Part shown: positions 8,446 through 16,144 of the stretch, one piece after another | Numbering within the stretch: position 1 is the stretch's first letter | Layout: the number at the start of each line of letters is the position of its first letter | DNA from: Spirochaetaceae bacterium | GTDB lineage: Bacteria; Spirochaetota; Spirochaetia; Treponematales; Treponemataceae | DNA: 64,000 bases | NCBI GenBank assembly: GCA_017618015.1 | Contig: JAFZVC010000115.1 | Coordinates: 1-64,000, forward strand | Reading direction: 5' to 3' | Translations under genes and position numbers: made by a program | The notes under the pieces: generated by a model | Databases searched by the model: none | Told to the model about the DNA's origin: nothing | Seen by the model: only the letters and a program-made list of their open reading frames with translations

Positions 8446-9633
8446 TCAAAACGCCATTTCGTAAATCGCGAGGATTTCGTCGTAGCCAAGCGGCTTGTAT
8501 CCTGCGAGCGTCCGCGTCTTGCCACGGCTGCATTTAAGCGCAAGCTCCGGCAAGTCTTCTTTTTTCACGTTGAGCGAACGTAAGTTCACAGGCATGTTTA
8601 TGGAACGATAAAAATCTTCCTGCTTGTCGATTGCCTTTTCTATTGAAACTTCTGGATGCTCAAAATCGATGTCCACGTTCCAGACACGCTCCGCATACTG
8701 AAGCCAGCGCATCACGTTCGCTTTGTACACGAAACGCGCCCAGCTGCACCAAAGCGCGGCAAGTCCTGCGCCGTGAGCCACTTCCGGGTACATCGCAGAA
8801 ACTTCGTGCTCCAGCTGATGCACCGTCAGCTGAAAGCTTCTTCCGCACTGAGTAAGTCCGTTGTGCGCCAAAGACGATGCCCACATCATGTTCGCGCGCG
8901 CTTCGTAGTTCTTTGGGTTCGCAAGGCAGTCAAGCCCTGCTTTCATGCTGCTTTTGATGACGGCTTCGGCGATGGAGTCCGTAAGATACGTGTCGTCTCC
9001 TGGGCAGAAGTACCGCTCTATCGTGTGCATCGCGATGTCAACCGCGCCGCAAGCCGTCTGGTATGCGCTTACGGAATATGAAAGCTCAGGGTTTTCTATC
9101 GCGAAGTCCATTCTGTTGAATGGGGAGTTGTAGCCGCGCTTTTCTTTTGTCTCGCTGTTTGAAATAACGCAGGAGTTCGACATTTCAGAGCCGGCGGCGG
9201 CGAGCGTCAGTATGGCTCCTTTTTTTGTCGTCTTTGAAGGGGCTGCTTTTCCAAGTGAAAAATCCCACACGTCGTATTCTGGGTTGGCAAGACCATTGGC
9301 TATGTCTTTTGCGGAATCGAGTACGGAGCCGCCGCCGACGGCGAGCACAAAATCAACGCCTTCTTTTTGGCAGAGCGCAATGCCCTTGCGCACAAGCGAA
9401 AGCTCCGGGTTCGGTACAACGCCGCCAAGCTCCACAAACTGAAGATTTTCTGCGGAAAGCGCGGATTTAACGCGGTCTATCAGTCCGCTTTCTTTTGCGG
9501 ACTTGCCGCCGTAGTGAATAAGAACTTTTTTCGCGCCATAACCGGCGATTATCTTTCCGACATTCCGTTCTTCGTCTTTTCCGAAGTAAACTTTTGTCGG
9601 CGTGTCGTAAATGAAGTTATCCATATCAACCAC
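8446..9633 (-). CDS. Iron-containing alcohol dehydrogenase (NAD(P)H butanol dehydrogenase type)
   Basis: 395 residues, the usual length for group III alcohol dehydrogenases such as clostridial BdhA/B. The nucleotide-binding loop GGGSVLDSAK and the metal-binding pattern (Asp in ACGAVDIAMH, then HQLEHE and AHGAGLA histidines) are present. It reduces aldehydes to alcohols in fermentation. The gene begins 18 bases after the guaB stop on the same strand and may be read through from it, an unusual pairing. After the stop there is a GC-rich stretch followed by A8 on the coding strand, without a clear hairpin. Confidence 0.92.
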   Translation of the reverse strand: MVDMDNFIYDTPTKVYFGKDEERNVGKIIAGYGAKKVLIHYGGKSAKESGLIDRVKSALSAENLQFVELGGVVPNPELSLVRKGIALCQKEGVDFVLAVGGGSVLDSAKDIANGLANPEYDVWDFSLGKAAPSKTTKKGAILTLAAAGSEMSNSCVISNSETKEKRGYNSPFNRMDFAIENPELSYSVSAYQTACGAVDIAMHTIERYFCPGDDTYLTDSIAEAVIKSSMKAGLDCLANPKNYEARANMMWASSLAHNGLTQCGRSFQLTVHQLEHEVSAMYPEVAHGAGLAALWCSWARFVYKANVMRWLQYAERVWNVDIDFEHPEVSIEKAIDKQEDFYRSINMPVNLRSLNVKKEDLPELALKCSRGKTRTLAGYKPLGYDEILAIYEMAF

Positions 9634-9651
9634 CTTATATGGCGCAAAAAA

Positions 9652-11157
9652 CTATTCCGCTCTGAGTGACGTGTTCTTTACGATTACGTCGTGTGCGGAG
9701 CCTTCTGCAATTGAAGCCTGAGAAACAAGCGTAATCTTAGCCTTGTCCTGAAGCTCCGGTATCGTAAGAGCACCGCAGTTGCACATCGTGTGGCGAATTT
9801 TGCTCATACTCATCGCTACGTTGTCGTGGAGCGGACCTGCGTATGGAACGTAGGAGTCAACGCCTTCCTCAAAAGAAAGCTTGCTCGCGCCGCCCATGTC
9901 GTACCGCTGCCAGTTGCGGGCGCGGTTGGAGCCTTCGCCCCAGTATTCCTTAACGTAGTTGCCGTTTACAATCAGTTTGTTCGTCGGGCTTTCATCAAAA
10001 CGGGCGAAGTAGCGTCCAAGCATAACGAAGTCCGCGCCCATCGCGAGGGCGAGTGTCATGTGATAATCGTGAACAATACCGCCGTCCGAGCAAATCGGGA
10101 TATAGATACCTGTGCGTGCGTAATACTCGTCGCGAGCCTTTGCAACCTCAATCGTCGCAGTAGCCTGACCGCGACCAATACCCTTCTGCTCTCTTGTGAT
10201 GCAGATTGAGCCGCCGCCAATACCAATCTTAACGAAGTCTGCTCCGGCCTCTGCCAAGAACAAGAAACCTTCGCGGTCAACGACGTTTCCGGCACCAATC
10301 TTTACTTTGTCGCCCCACTTTCCGTGGATATCCTGAAGCGCGCGTCTCTGCCACTCGGTAAATCCTTCCGATGAATCAAGACACATAACGTCAACGCCAG
10401 CCTCAAGCAAAGCCGGAACGCGGTCCATGTAGTCGCGTGTGTTAATTCCCGCACCAACGATATAACGCTGCTTGGCATCAAGAAGCTCAAGAGGATGCTC
10501 CTCGTGGCTCGCGTAGTCCTTGCGGAAAACCATGTATTTAAGGTTGCCGTCTTTATCAATTATAGGAAGGGAGTTGAGCTTGTGCTTCCAAATAAGGTCG
10601 CTCGCCTCAGAAAGGGTAATACCGTCCTCGCCAGTAATAAGCTCTGCGAACGGAGTCATGTACTCGCTAACCTTCGATTTCATGTCGGCATATCCGATGC
10701 GGAAATCGCGGCTTGTGATAATACCCTCAAGCTTTCCGTTAGGAGTGCCGTCAGCAGTTACGGCGACAGTTGAGTGACCTGTCTTCTCCTTCAAATCGAT
10801 AACATCCTGAAGAGTCGCATCCGGGCGGACGTTTGAATCAGATGTTACGAATCCTGCCTTGTAGTTCTTTACGCGTGCGACCATCGCCGCCTGATTCTCA
10901 ATTGACTGAGAACCGTATATAAAAGAAATCCCGCCTTCTTTCGCAAGGGCAATCGCAAGCGTGTCGTTAGAGACAGACTGCATTACCGCGGAAACAAGCG
11001 GGATATTCATCGTAAGCTCCGGCGTTTCGCCTTTCTTGAACTTTACGATAGGTGTTTTAAGACTGACATTTGTAGGAATGCAGTCCGCTGATGTGTAACC
11101 GGGTACCAAAAGGTACTCTCCAAATGTGTGTGATGGTTCATCGAAATAAAAAGCCAT
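9652..11157 (-). CDS. guaB: IMP dehydrogenase
   Basis: Catalyses IMP to XMP, the committed step of GMP synthesis. The catalytic cysteine loop is seen in [20 protein letters not shown], with two CBS domains in the first half (around LQDVIDL and KVSEYMTPF) and the flap/ARW-like segment [14 protein letters not shown] set the start at ATG 11157, five bases after AGGAG, giving 501 residues; an upstream GTG two codons earlier overlaps the ribosome site. The active-site loop and C-terminal flap insert resemble the variant found in spirochaetes and some protists. Confidence 0.95.
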   Translation of the reverse strand: MAFYFDEPSHTFGEYLLVPGYTSADCIPTNVSLKTPIVKFKKGETPELTMNIPLVSAVMQSVSNDTLAIALAKEGGISFIYGSQSIENQAAMVARVKNYKAGFVTSDSNVRPDATLQDVIDLKEKTGHSTVAVTADGTPNGKLEGIITSRDFRIGYADMKSKVSEYMTPFAELITGEDGITLSEASDLIWKHKLNSLPIIDKDGNLKYMVFRKDYASHEEHPLELLDAKQRYIVGAGINTRDYMDRVPALLEAGVDVMCLDSSEGFTEWQRRALQDIHGKWGDKVKIGAGNVVDREGFLFLAEAGADFVKIGIGGGSICITREQKGIGRGQATATIEVAKARDEYYARTGIYIPICSDGGIVHDYHMTLALAMGADFVMLGRYFARFDESPTNKLIVNGNYVKEYWGEGSNRARNWQRYDMGGASKLSFEEGVDSYVPYAGPLHDNVAMSMSKIRHTMCNCGALTIPELQDKAKITLVSQASIAEGSAHDVIVKNTSLRAE

Positions 11158-11496
11158 ATGCACTCCTATTTTTGGGAAAAACTTCTTCTTTTTCCCTGTC
11201 CTAATAAAGTAATTAATCGGAAAGATTAACAGAGTTGAAATATCCTGTCAATAGGCTTTTTTTAAGGTGTTTTAGGGCGTTCCCGCCGCGGTTTTCGCAA
11301 GCTCACTACCGCAGCGGTCGGGTCTTTCGGGGTTACGGCTTTCGCCTCCATTCGTACGTTCGCAGCTTCGCCGCTCACTTCCGAACAGACCTACGGTCTG
11401 CCCCTCCACCCCCTAACGCAAATAGTAATCAGATTTGTTCTATATCCTTGCGTTATTCAAAGAAGAATCCATTCCACGTACATTTAACAGATAAAT
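11158..11496. other. Non-coding region with a GC-rich block
   Basis: Upstream of guaB. The first 80 bases are AT-rich and probably hold the guaB promoter. 11277-11420 is a GC-rich block (CGCAGCGGTCGGGTCTTTCG and nearby) unlike its neighbours, with no open frame that looks like a gene. It resembles in texture the GC-rich stretches near 18960-19070 and 48620-48700 and may be a dispersed non-coding repeat of this genome. Confidence 0.4.
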
Positions 11497-12081
11497 CTAG
11501 AATACAGAATCTTGTTCGTCTTCAACAATGCTCGCATTCTTAAAATAGTAATACAGTATTACAATACCTTTACCATAGTAAATTAATCTATCATCTGGTG
11601 CACAATTTAAGACAACGGAATTTAAATTATCAGCAAGCTGGACATTTTCTCCCCACACAGCAGAAAGAACCCTTGCTCCTTCTTTTAGAGCTGTAAACCA
11701 ATCATTATCATCTTTCCAAATCGATTTTTTATCAATTTCATCGATTACCCTAGGCTTTCCATATGTTTTTGAAATCCTATCCTTTATATTATCAAAAGCG
11801 TTTTTTAATTCCGTTCCGTACTTATTAACGGTTATTGCTTGGGAAATAGCACAAATTTTGTACAAACCAGCTGTCTTATTAACAAAGACAGCATACTCCT
11901 CAAATAAAGGATGGCTTTTTATTGGAGTGACCAAGTAAATATCATCTTGAACAAAAACAGGCTTTCCTTCACATTGATTTTCTATTTCTGTGAGAGTCAT
12001 TCCCATTTTCAAACCGAATGGAGCTGCAAATACACTTGTTATTAACATCGATATTATGACAAACAAAAAAGGCTTTCTCAT
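11497..12081 (-). CDS. Secreted protein of unknown function
   Basis: 194 residues from ATG 12081, which has AAGGGG seven bases before it; a longer reading from 12111 lacks a site. Residues 1-20 form a signal peptide (MRKPFLFVIISMLITSVFAA) probably cut by signal peptidase I. The mature part has GLKMGMTLTEIENQC, a pattern seen in small periplasmic proteins with an N-terminal 'G-MT-EI' helix. I do not recognise a family with confidence. It lies five codons past the HNH gene pair with its own ribosome site. AT-rich like the rest of this accessory region. Confidence 0.65.
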   Translation of the reverse strand: MRKPFLFVIISMLITSVFAAPFGLKMGMTLTEIENQCEGKPVFVQDDIYLVTPIKSHPLFEEYAVFVNKTAGLYKICAISQAITVNKYGTELKNAFDNIKDRISKTYGKPRVIDEIDKKSIWKDDNDWFTALKEGARVLSAVWGENVQLADNLNSVVLNCAPDDRLIYYGKGIVILYYYFKNASIVEDEQDSVF

Positions 12082-12116
12082 TTCTATCCCCTTTCTAAAA
12101 TAATATACCATAGATT

Positions 12117-13100
12117 TCAGCAGAAATCATCAAAAACATCTCCTCTTGTCCATTCTTTGTCTTGCAGAATTGTAAAATACTTTTGAGCGCTTTCTTCACT
12201 AAAACATGAACTATATAATTCATGTACAAATGTATTGTTTTCTAGAGTTATTACGGTAACATGATATGGCTTTACTGCTTCTACAGCGGACTTTGTGCGA
12301 ATTATTATCTTGTCGTTGTAGATAACGGCTTCTTCAACCAAAGAGTGAGAATAGTTTGTTTCAAAGAATAAGGCACCAGGTTTTAAGTTGGCAAGATATT
12401 CTTCTAAACTATGCTTGTGTTCACCAGTAGGGCAACAAGGGTATTTCGAAGGCAGCTTCATTCTGGTTTTATCGTGCACAGCATTTTCAGATAGAGTGTA
12501 GACCAGGTGATTGTCTTTATTGCGCTCCGAAAAGAACCGCTTTTGATAAATCCATTCTCCTATAACGCCTCTTTTTTCTGTTGGTGGAACAGAATCTTCC
12601 TTTGCCCAATGAAGTAAGTTTTCATAGCAGTTTTTGCTTTCTTGAGGTGTAACAGTTCTCATCCATTGAATATCAGGAGAAAGATTAATATTGTGTAGGA
12701 TTTCTATATGTTGAAGAATATAATCAATTGTTTTTCCTGTCATCCACATTATTTTTTTACAAGTGATTGGATTTAAGATTATATTCTCCAGTTTAGTTAT
12801 CCACCGTAAGTTTTCTGGTCTGTTATCCTGTTTGTTCGTGTTTATGTGGTCTACTATATGCTCTTTTGAAGGAACCTCGCCGATAAAAGCGGTAGCAACA
12901 ATTCTGTGAACCCTGACATTCGCGTGTAGAAGGTAACCATTTTGCTTATTTACTGTTCCGAAAGTCCAAATATTATCAAGCCGTCTTTTCCTTGAGTCCT
13001 TTGAATGCCGGAGAATTGCACCGTTGTCGCGGACCGAATACAGTTCACCTTCGTATTCGCAAATAACCTCTTTGTTATATTCATCGATTAATTCATTCAT
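12117..13100 (-). CDS. HNH endonuclease with a long C-terminal extension
   Basis: 327 residues. Residues 10-115 hold a NUMOD4/HNH_3-type unit: VHRIVATAFIG, then HIVDHINTNKQDNRPENLRW with the HNH histidines and asparagines. This module is known from phage homing endonucleases and bacterial restriction-like nucleases. The remaining 200 residues include cysteines (YPCCPTGEHKH) and no family I recognise. Its ATG overlaps the stop of the upstream gene (ATGA), so the two are translated together. The long extra domain argues against a simple homing nuclease; a defence or addiction role is inference. Confidence 0.75.
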   Translation of the reverse strand: MNELIDEYNKEVICEYEGELYSVRDNGAILRHSKDSRKRRLDNIWTFGTVNKQNGYLLHANVRVHRIVATAFIGEVPSKEHIVDHINTNKQDNRPENLRWITKLENIILNPITCKKIMWMTGKTIDYILQHIEILHNINLSPDIQWMRTVTPQESKNCYENLLHWAKEDSVPPTEKRGVIGEWIYQKRFFSERNKDNHLVYTLSENAVHDKTRMKLPSKYPCCPTGEHKHSLEEYLANLKPGALFFETNYSHSLVEEAVIYNDKIIIRTKSAVEAVKPYHVTVITLENNTFVHELYSSCFSEESAQKYFTILQDKEWTRGDVFDDFC

Positions 13101-13744
13101 ACGAAACTCCCTTTATTTTCAATGTCAGGATTTGTCAATTCTTTAGCAATCAATTCTGCTTTTTCTTTTGAGTTTTGAATATAAAGATTTTGTGCTAGAA
13201 TCGCCCAAGTCCATTCTGGTTTCTTGTAATTCTGGTCGATTAAACTAAAAGCTGTTGCATTTGCAAATGTTTTTGGGATTTTTCTTTCATTAAGTAATTC
13301 AATACCAAGAAAACGCATAACCTCAGCAAGAGCCGCTATTTGGTCCGTCACTTTTAATTCTGATAATTTCAATGTTGATTTTATATTACGAACAACTTCA
13401 GCTGCTTTATATTGAGCTCTGTGTATTTCATCAGGATTGAAGTTGTCATCAAAAAAACTTCTTGCAGCACTGATGTCGTTATTCATTAAGTGTGGATTTG
13501 ATAAAACTGCGATATTCATATTTCGAATTTTTTGAACAGCTATATTATAATCTTCATCTGTCCAACCTGAAGGGAGATTGACTATATTTTCAATTTCACC
13601 TTTTATTTCCTCATTTGTTTTATCTATTGGACGAGGAATGGCACTGTTCAAAAATAATAACTGAACTAGGACTTCATTACCATATTTCTTTAATGCTTCA
13701 AGTCTCTTATGTCTGATTTGTTTTTCATTGTTTGTTAATGCCAT
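13097..13744 (-). CDS. Unknown protein coupled to the HNH endonuclease
   Basis: 215 residues, largely helical and charged, with no signal or membrane segment. No motif is recognised. Residues 60-75 (GWTDEDYNIAVQKIRN) and 180-200 suggest helical repeats. Start ATG 13744 has GGAGG six bases upstream. Four-base overlap with the HNH gene. The promoter carries two palindromes of a TTAGTTAACTAA type, so the operon appears tightly repressed. No separate repressor gene is adjacent, so this protein is a candidate for autoregulator or for partner/inhibitor of the nuclease. Confidence 0.6.
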   Translation of the reverse strand: MALTNNEKQIRHKRLEALKKYGNEVLVQLLFLNSAIPRPIDKTNEEIKGEIENIVNLPSGWTDEDYNIAVQKIRNMNIAVLSNPHLMNNDISAARSFFDDNFNPDEIHRAQYKAAEVVRNIKSTLKLSELKVTDQIAALAEVMRFLGIELLNERKIPKTFANATAFSLIDQNYKKPEWTWAILAQNLYIQNSKEKAELIAKELTNPDIENKGSFV

Positions 13745-13771
13745 ACATTCCTCCGGTTATAAACCAATTCA

Positions 13772-13806
13772 ATTTAGTTATTAACTAAATATAAGATAGT
13801 TAACTA
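13772..13806. promoter_or_regulatory. Two operator-like palindromes at the HNH operon promoter
   Basis: ATTTAGTTA-T-TAACTAAAT (13772-13790, perfect 9+1+9) and TAGTTAACTA (13797-13806, perfect) share the half-site TAGTTA. Their centres are about 20 bases apart, two helical turns. One lies in the spacer of the minus-strand promoter and the other at or just after its start point, as expected for a repressor. Confidence 0.7.
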
Positions 13807-13821
13807 ACCGAAAAATGTCAA
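13793..13821 (-). promoter_or_regulatory. Promoter of the HNH operon
   Basis: TTGACA (plus-strand 13816-13821), 17-base spacer, TATCTT (13793-13798), reading toward the 215-residue gene. The spacer contains one palindrome. Confidence 0.65.
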
Positions 13822-13828
13822 TATTTTT

Positions 13829-13857
13829 TTCATTTAAGTAAAATAATAGTTTATTAT
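13829..13857 (+). promoter_or_regulatory. Putative promoter of the type I toxin mRNA
   Basis: TTCATT, 17-base spacer, TATTAT (13852-13857). The expected RNA start is near 13864, exactly where the 5' arm of the long-range pairing begins. The -35 match is weak. It is divergent from and next to the HNH operon promoter. Confidence 0.45.
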
Positions 13858-13885
13858 ATGTATAGGGAACACTGTATTTGGTGGG

Positions 13886-13917
13886 CTGTCTCCTAATCTT
13901 AATATGGTAGGAGACAG
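13886..13917 (+). promoter_or_regulatory. Hairpin hiding the toxin ribosome-binding site
   Basis: CTGTCTCCTA (13886-13895), 12-base loop, TAGGAGACAG (13908-13917): a perfect 10-bp stem. The right arm contains the Shine-Dalgarno AGGAGA of the ORF at 13923. Sequestering the ribosome site in this way is a known feature of type I toxin mRNAs. Confidence 0.8.
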
Positions 13918-13922
13918 TGCTT

Positions 13923-14009
13923 ATGACGAAATATGAAAAAGCAATGCTTGTCGTTGCGATTCTTGATTTAGTTATAAATGCACTTGCTCTCTTCAAGTTA
14001 GTCTTGTAG
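13923..14009 (+). CDS. Small hydrophobic peptide, putative type I toxin (holin-like)
   Basis: 28 residues: a short charged start MTKYEKAM then a single membrane helix (LVVAILDLVINALALF) and KLVL. It resembles the short 'putative holin-like toxin' peptides of Firmicutes, which also begin with M-x-x-Y-E. The ribosome site AGGAGA is six bases away and locked in a perfect hairpin. An antisense RNA with its own promoter and terminator covers the 3' part of the mRNA. If real, the peptide would sit in and depolarise the inner membrane. The 84-residue frame on the other strand here is a shadow. Confidence 0.75.
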   Translation: MTKYEKAMLVVAILDLVINALALFKLVL

Positions 14010-14011
14010 AA

Positions 14012-14095
14012 GCAAAAAAGCCTACCCAGGCTCAACCAAGTAGGCTTTAAACAATAGCTTAAAGGAGATAGCCGCTTATACGGTGTTCCCTTTGT
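14012..14095 (-). ncRNA. Antisense antitoxin RNA candidate
   Basis: Promoter TTGACT (plus 14124-14129), 16-base spacer, TATAGT (14102-14107) gives an RNA starting near 14095. The terminator is AAAGCCTAC/GTAGGCTTT (14017-14048) followed by six U. The RNA of about 83 nt overlaps the 3' end of the toxin mRNA. Its 5' half carries CTATCTCCT, which matches eight of nine positions against the toxin ribosome site AGGAGACAG, so it could also block translation directly. Confidence 0.7.
14017..14048 (-). terminator. Terminator shared by the toxin-antitoxin locus
   Basis: Nine-base-pair stem (AAAGCCTAC / GTAGGCTTT) with a 14-base loop. On the minus strand it is followed by a run of U (plus A6 at 14014-14019), on the plus strand only by UUUAAA. 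Confidence 0.8.
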
Positions 14096-14203
14096 GTTTT
14101 CACTATAACATACAAATTGTAAAAGTCAACAGCTTTTCATTTTCTCTGAGCTGGGAACTCTCAAAACAGCGACAGAAGTGTGGGTATTTATATCAGTTGC
14201 GTA

Positions 14204-15019
14204 TCAATAAATCTCAGAGAATTCTGTCATCAATAAAACCAGTTTGCCATCCAGGCCCATGACTCCATAAGCCATCAAAAAATCCATATCATCTTGCAGA
14301 TAGGGCAAAAGGCTTTCTTGAATATAAACAGTGTATTCTTTTCCTTCAGAAATCGCCGTAGATTTACATTTGTATAAATCAACCATGTTCGGATTTGAAT
14401 TTGCAAAAGTGTATCCAAAATAACTTATGGCTTCAATTTCATCATCGTTTAAATCTGAATAACCGCCTTTAAAATGAACAAAAGTTCTGGCAAATTTATA
14501 TTTGGCACTTATTGAAATTGCATGTGTATCACTTAAATCTAACATTCCTTCCAAAAACGACAATGAATACAGAGGATAATTCAGAGTAAATGAATCCACG
14601 CTCGTTCTTGCGTATCCATTTCCATTTGAATACAAAAGCTCAGTTGTCTCTCCCTGCGCGTCCAGTTTTTCAATTATTTCTTTAACACCACGTATTTTTG
14701 CGGTTTCCTTGGAATAAATCATTCTATACGCTGTTATTTTGCCATTCTCATAGAATTGTTCCTGAAATGAATATCCAGTTTCCTTTTCTACGCTTGGTGA
14801 AAAAACATAAGCGGTTTTGCGCCTTTTGCCGTTCTCATCATAGGAAAAAGAAATCTGCGTAAATTGTTCATAATCCCTTTCTGAAGGGTCAAGGATGTAA
14901 GTTTCTGTGATTCCGCCAAACTCGTTCTTGGTGGAACTAATCTGTTTATCAGCGGAATACATATCCGAACATATCAAACATACAATCATTATTAATAAAA
15001 AGGACTTTTTGAATTTCAT
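14204..15019 (-). CDS. Secreted protein of unknown function
   Basis: 271 residues from ATG 15019, which has GGAG six bases before it. Signal peptide MKFKKSFLLIMIVCLICSDM followed by YSADKQ. The mature part has tandem segments reminiscent of YD-like 'toxin_YwqK' or MORN-type beta strands (FSYDENGKRRKTAYVF, FYENGKITAYRMIY, LYSNGNGYARTS). Possibly a surface or periplasmic protein of the host-adapted accessory set. No firm family. Confidence 0.6.
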   Translation of the reverse strand: MKFKKSFLLIMIVCLICSDMYSADKQISSTKNEFGGITETYILDPSERDYEQFTQISFSYDENGKRRKTAYVFSPSVEKETGYSFQEQFYENGKITAYRMIYSKETAKIRGVKEIIEKLDAQGETTELLYSNGNGYARTSVDSFTLNYPLYSLSFLEGMLDLSDTHAISISAKYKFARTFVHFKGGYSDLNDDEIEAISYFGYTFANSNPNMVDLYKCKSTAISEGKEYTVYIQESLLPYLQDDMDFLMAYGVMGLDGKLVLLMTEFSEIY

Positions 15020-15070
15020 AATGATCTCCAAGTGCTAAGCTATAAGCAATGATAAGTCTAAACAAGCAAA

Positions 15071-15100
15071 TTGACAATGTAGCTCGCTATCCCTTTATAA
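15071..15100 (+). promoter_or_regulatory. Promoter of the small membrane protein gene
   Basis: TTGACA, 18-base spacer, TTATAA, ending seven bases before ATG 15108, so the message would begin at or next to the start codon. Confidence 0.55.
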
Positions 15101-15107
15101 AGAAACC

Positions 15108-15362
15108 ATGTATAATACCGATTATAAGACTATGAGTTTAAAAAGCATTTTTGACATGGTTAAAGCCGTTGTGACGAACAAATATGTCATTATCACATTT
15201 GTAGGTATAGCTTTATACATAAGCTTTATAAACTACATAATCCATTATAAAAAACGCAGCCCTATCAAAAAGGCAAAACTTAAGAAAGCCATAGCAGCTG
15301 TACAAGAGACTCCAGCCCCAGCTCCGGCACCAGCTCCAGAAAACGCAGAAGCTTCCGAGTAA
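15108..15362 (+). CDS. Small single-span membrane protein with Pro-Ala tail
   Basis: 84 residues: cytoplasmic start, one membrane helix at about 26-47 (YVIITFVGIALYISFINYII), a lysine-rich segment (KKAKLKKAIAAV) and a proline/alanine tail (APAPAPAPENAEASE). Function unknown; proteins of this design sit at the envelope of spirochaetes. The start at 15108 is preferred over the Met at residue 9 because the promoter ends seven bases before it; no ribosome site precedes either. Confidence 0.65.
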   Translation: MYNTDYKTMSLKSIFDMVKAVVTNKYVIITFVGIALYISFINYIIHYKKRSPIKKAKLKKAIAAVQETPAPAPAPAPENAEASE

Positions 15363-15506
15363 ACACACCCAAGAAAACCTGAAAAATCCTTACAAACTGA
15401 AAAGAAAAGATTTTTTGTGTTTCTTGTTAAAAGCTCATTTTTTTGTTTGTTTATTAATTGCTTCTGAAATCATCGAAATTATTTCTAATACACTTTTACT
15501 TGTGAT
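15363..15506. other. AT-rich gap
   Basis: No gene or convincing terminator seen. It should contain the promoter and any lost 5' end of the DUF4258 gene. Confidence 0.4.
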
Positions 15507-15797
15507 TTGAATTATTTCATTAATCATTGGCACGACAATGGTCAGCTACGTCTGAATGAAAGGAATATATCTGTTTATGATGTTATTAACGCTATAGACA
15601 ATGGTGAGATTATAGAGCAATATCCTAAGGATTTTCCTTTTCCGAGTTGTCTTATACTTGGAATTTCGATAAACAATACTTATATTCATGTTGTTGTCAG
15701 TATGAACGACGATAAGATATATTTGATAACAGCCTATGTTCCTAGTTTGGATATATGGGAAAAAGACTTAAAGACAAGAAAGGAGCTGCCAAAATGA
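15507..15797 (+). CDS. DUF4258 protein, toxin-like partner of YgiT
   Basis: 96 residues. Typical DUF4258 pattern: LRLNERNISVYDVINAI, then GEIIEQYPKDFPFPSCLIL and a C-terminal strand with YLITAYVP. DUF4258 is a RelE/MqsR-like fold often encoded with a YgiT/MqsA zinc-finger antitoxin, as here. The usual N-terminal helix (I-HA-xRM) is changed to INHWHDNGQLRL, and the only possible start is a TTG at 15507 without a ribosome site (frame closes at 15486). The 5' end may be degraded and the toxin inactive. Confidence 0.65.
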   Translation: MNYFINHWHDNGQLRLNERNISVYDVINAIDNGEIIEQYPKDFPFPSCLILGISINNTYIHVVVSMNDDKIYLITAYVPSLDIWEKDLKTRKELPK

Positions 15798-16021
15798 AGT
15801 GTATTAGATGCGGAAACGAAACTTACGAAAGCACTACTATAGAAGCGATTGAGCTTGATGGCGGTGTCTTGGTCATCAGAAATATTCCTTGTTACAAGTG
15901 TGAAACTTGCGATGAGATTCACTTTACGGGTGATGTCGTACAACGTCTTGAAAAAATCATAGCCGCAGCCAAACAGCATATCCAGGAACTTTCTGTAGTG
16001 AATTATGCAACCGCGGCATAA
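15794..16021 (+). CDS. YgiT-type zinc-finger antitoxin
   Basis: 75 residues from ATG 15794, overlapping the DUF4258 stop (ATGA) with AGGAG upstream. MKCIRCGNE and CYKCETCDE give a four-cysteine zinc finger as in MqsA/YgiT N-terminal domains. The C-terminal part (VVQRLEKIIAAAKQHIQEL) is a short helix rather than the full HTH of MqsA, as in many free YgiT proteins. Probably binds and neutralises the DUF4258 protein. Confidence 0.75.
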   Translation: MKCIRCGNETYESTTIEAIELDGGVLVIRNIPCYKCETCDEIHFTGDVVQRLEKIIAAAKQHIQELSVVNYATAA

Positions 16022-16144
16022 CCTCCTCTTCTGTTGCAAAGGTTCTTCTATCGCTGTATACTGACCGTCACACACGGGGCTAGTTTCAGAATCGGGTGAT
16101 TTTGGGACCCGCCATACCTACCATACTATAAAGAGGTTTTTGCC

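Larger units (their letters stand above)
13864..14091 (+). ncRNA. Toxin mRNA with complementary 5' and 3' ends
   Basis: AGGGAACACTGTA (13864-13876) can pair with TACGGTGTTCCCT (14079-14091), 13 bp with one G-U. GGCTGTCTCCT (13884-13894) can pair with AGGAGATAGCC (14063-14073), 11 bp with one G-U. The two helices stack with a small internal loop. The second 5' segment is the anti-ribosome-site arm, so the 3' end competes with the local hairpin. Such 5'-3' closure is known for several type I toxin messages. The exact 3' end is inferred. Confidence 0.65.

Noticed and set aside
13781-14035. 84-residue frame on the minus strand across the toxin locus
   Set aside because: It is antisense to the small peptide and its hairpins, has no ribosome site and an improbable composition; the toxin-antisense reading explains the conserved structures better.
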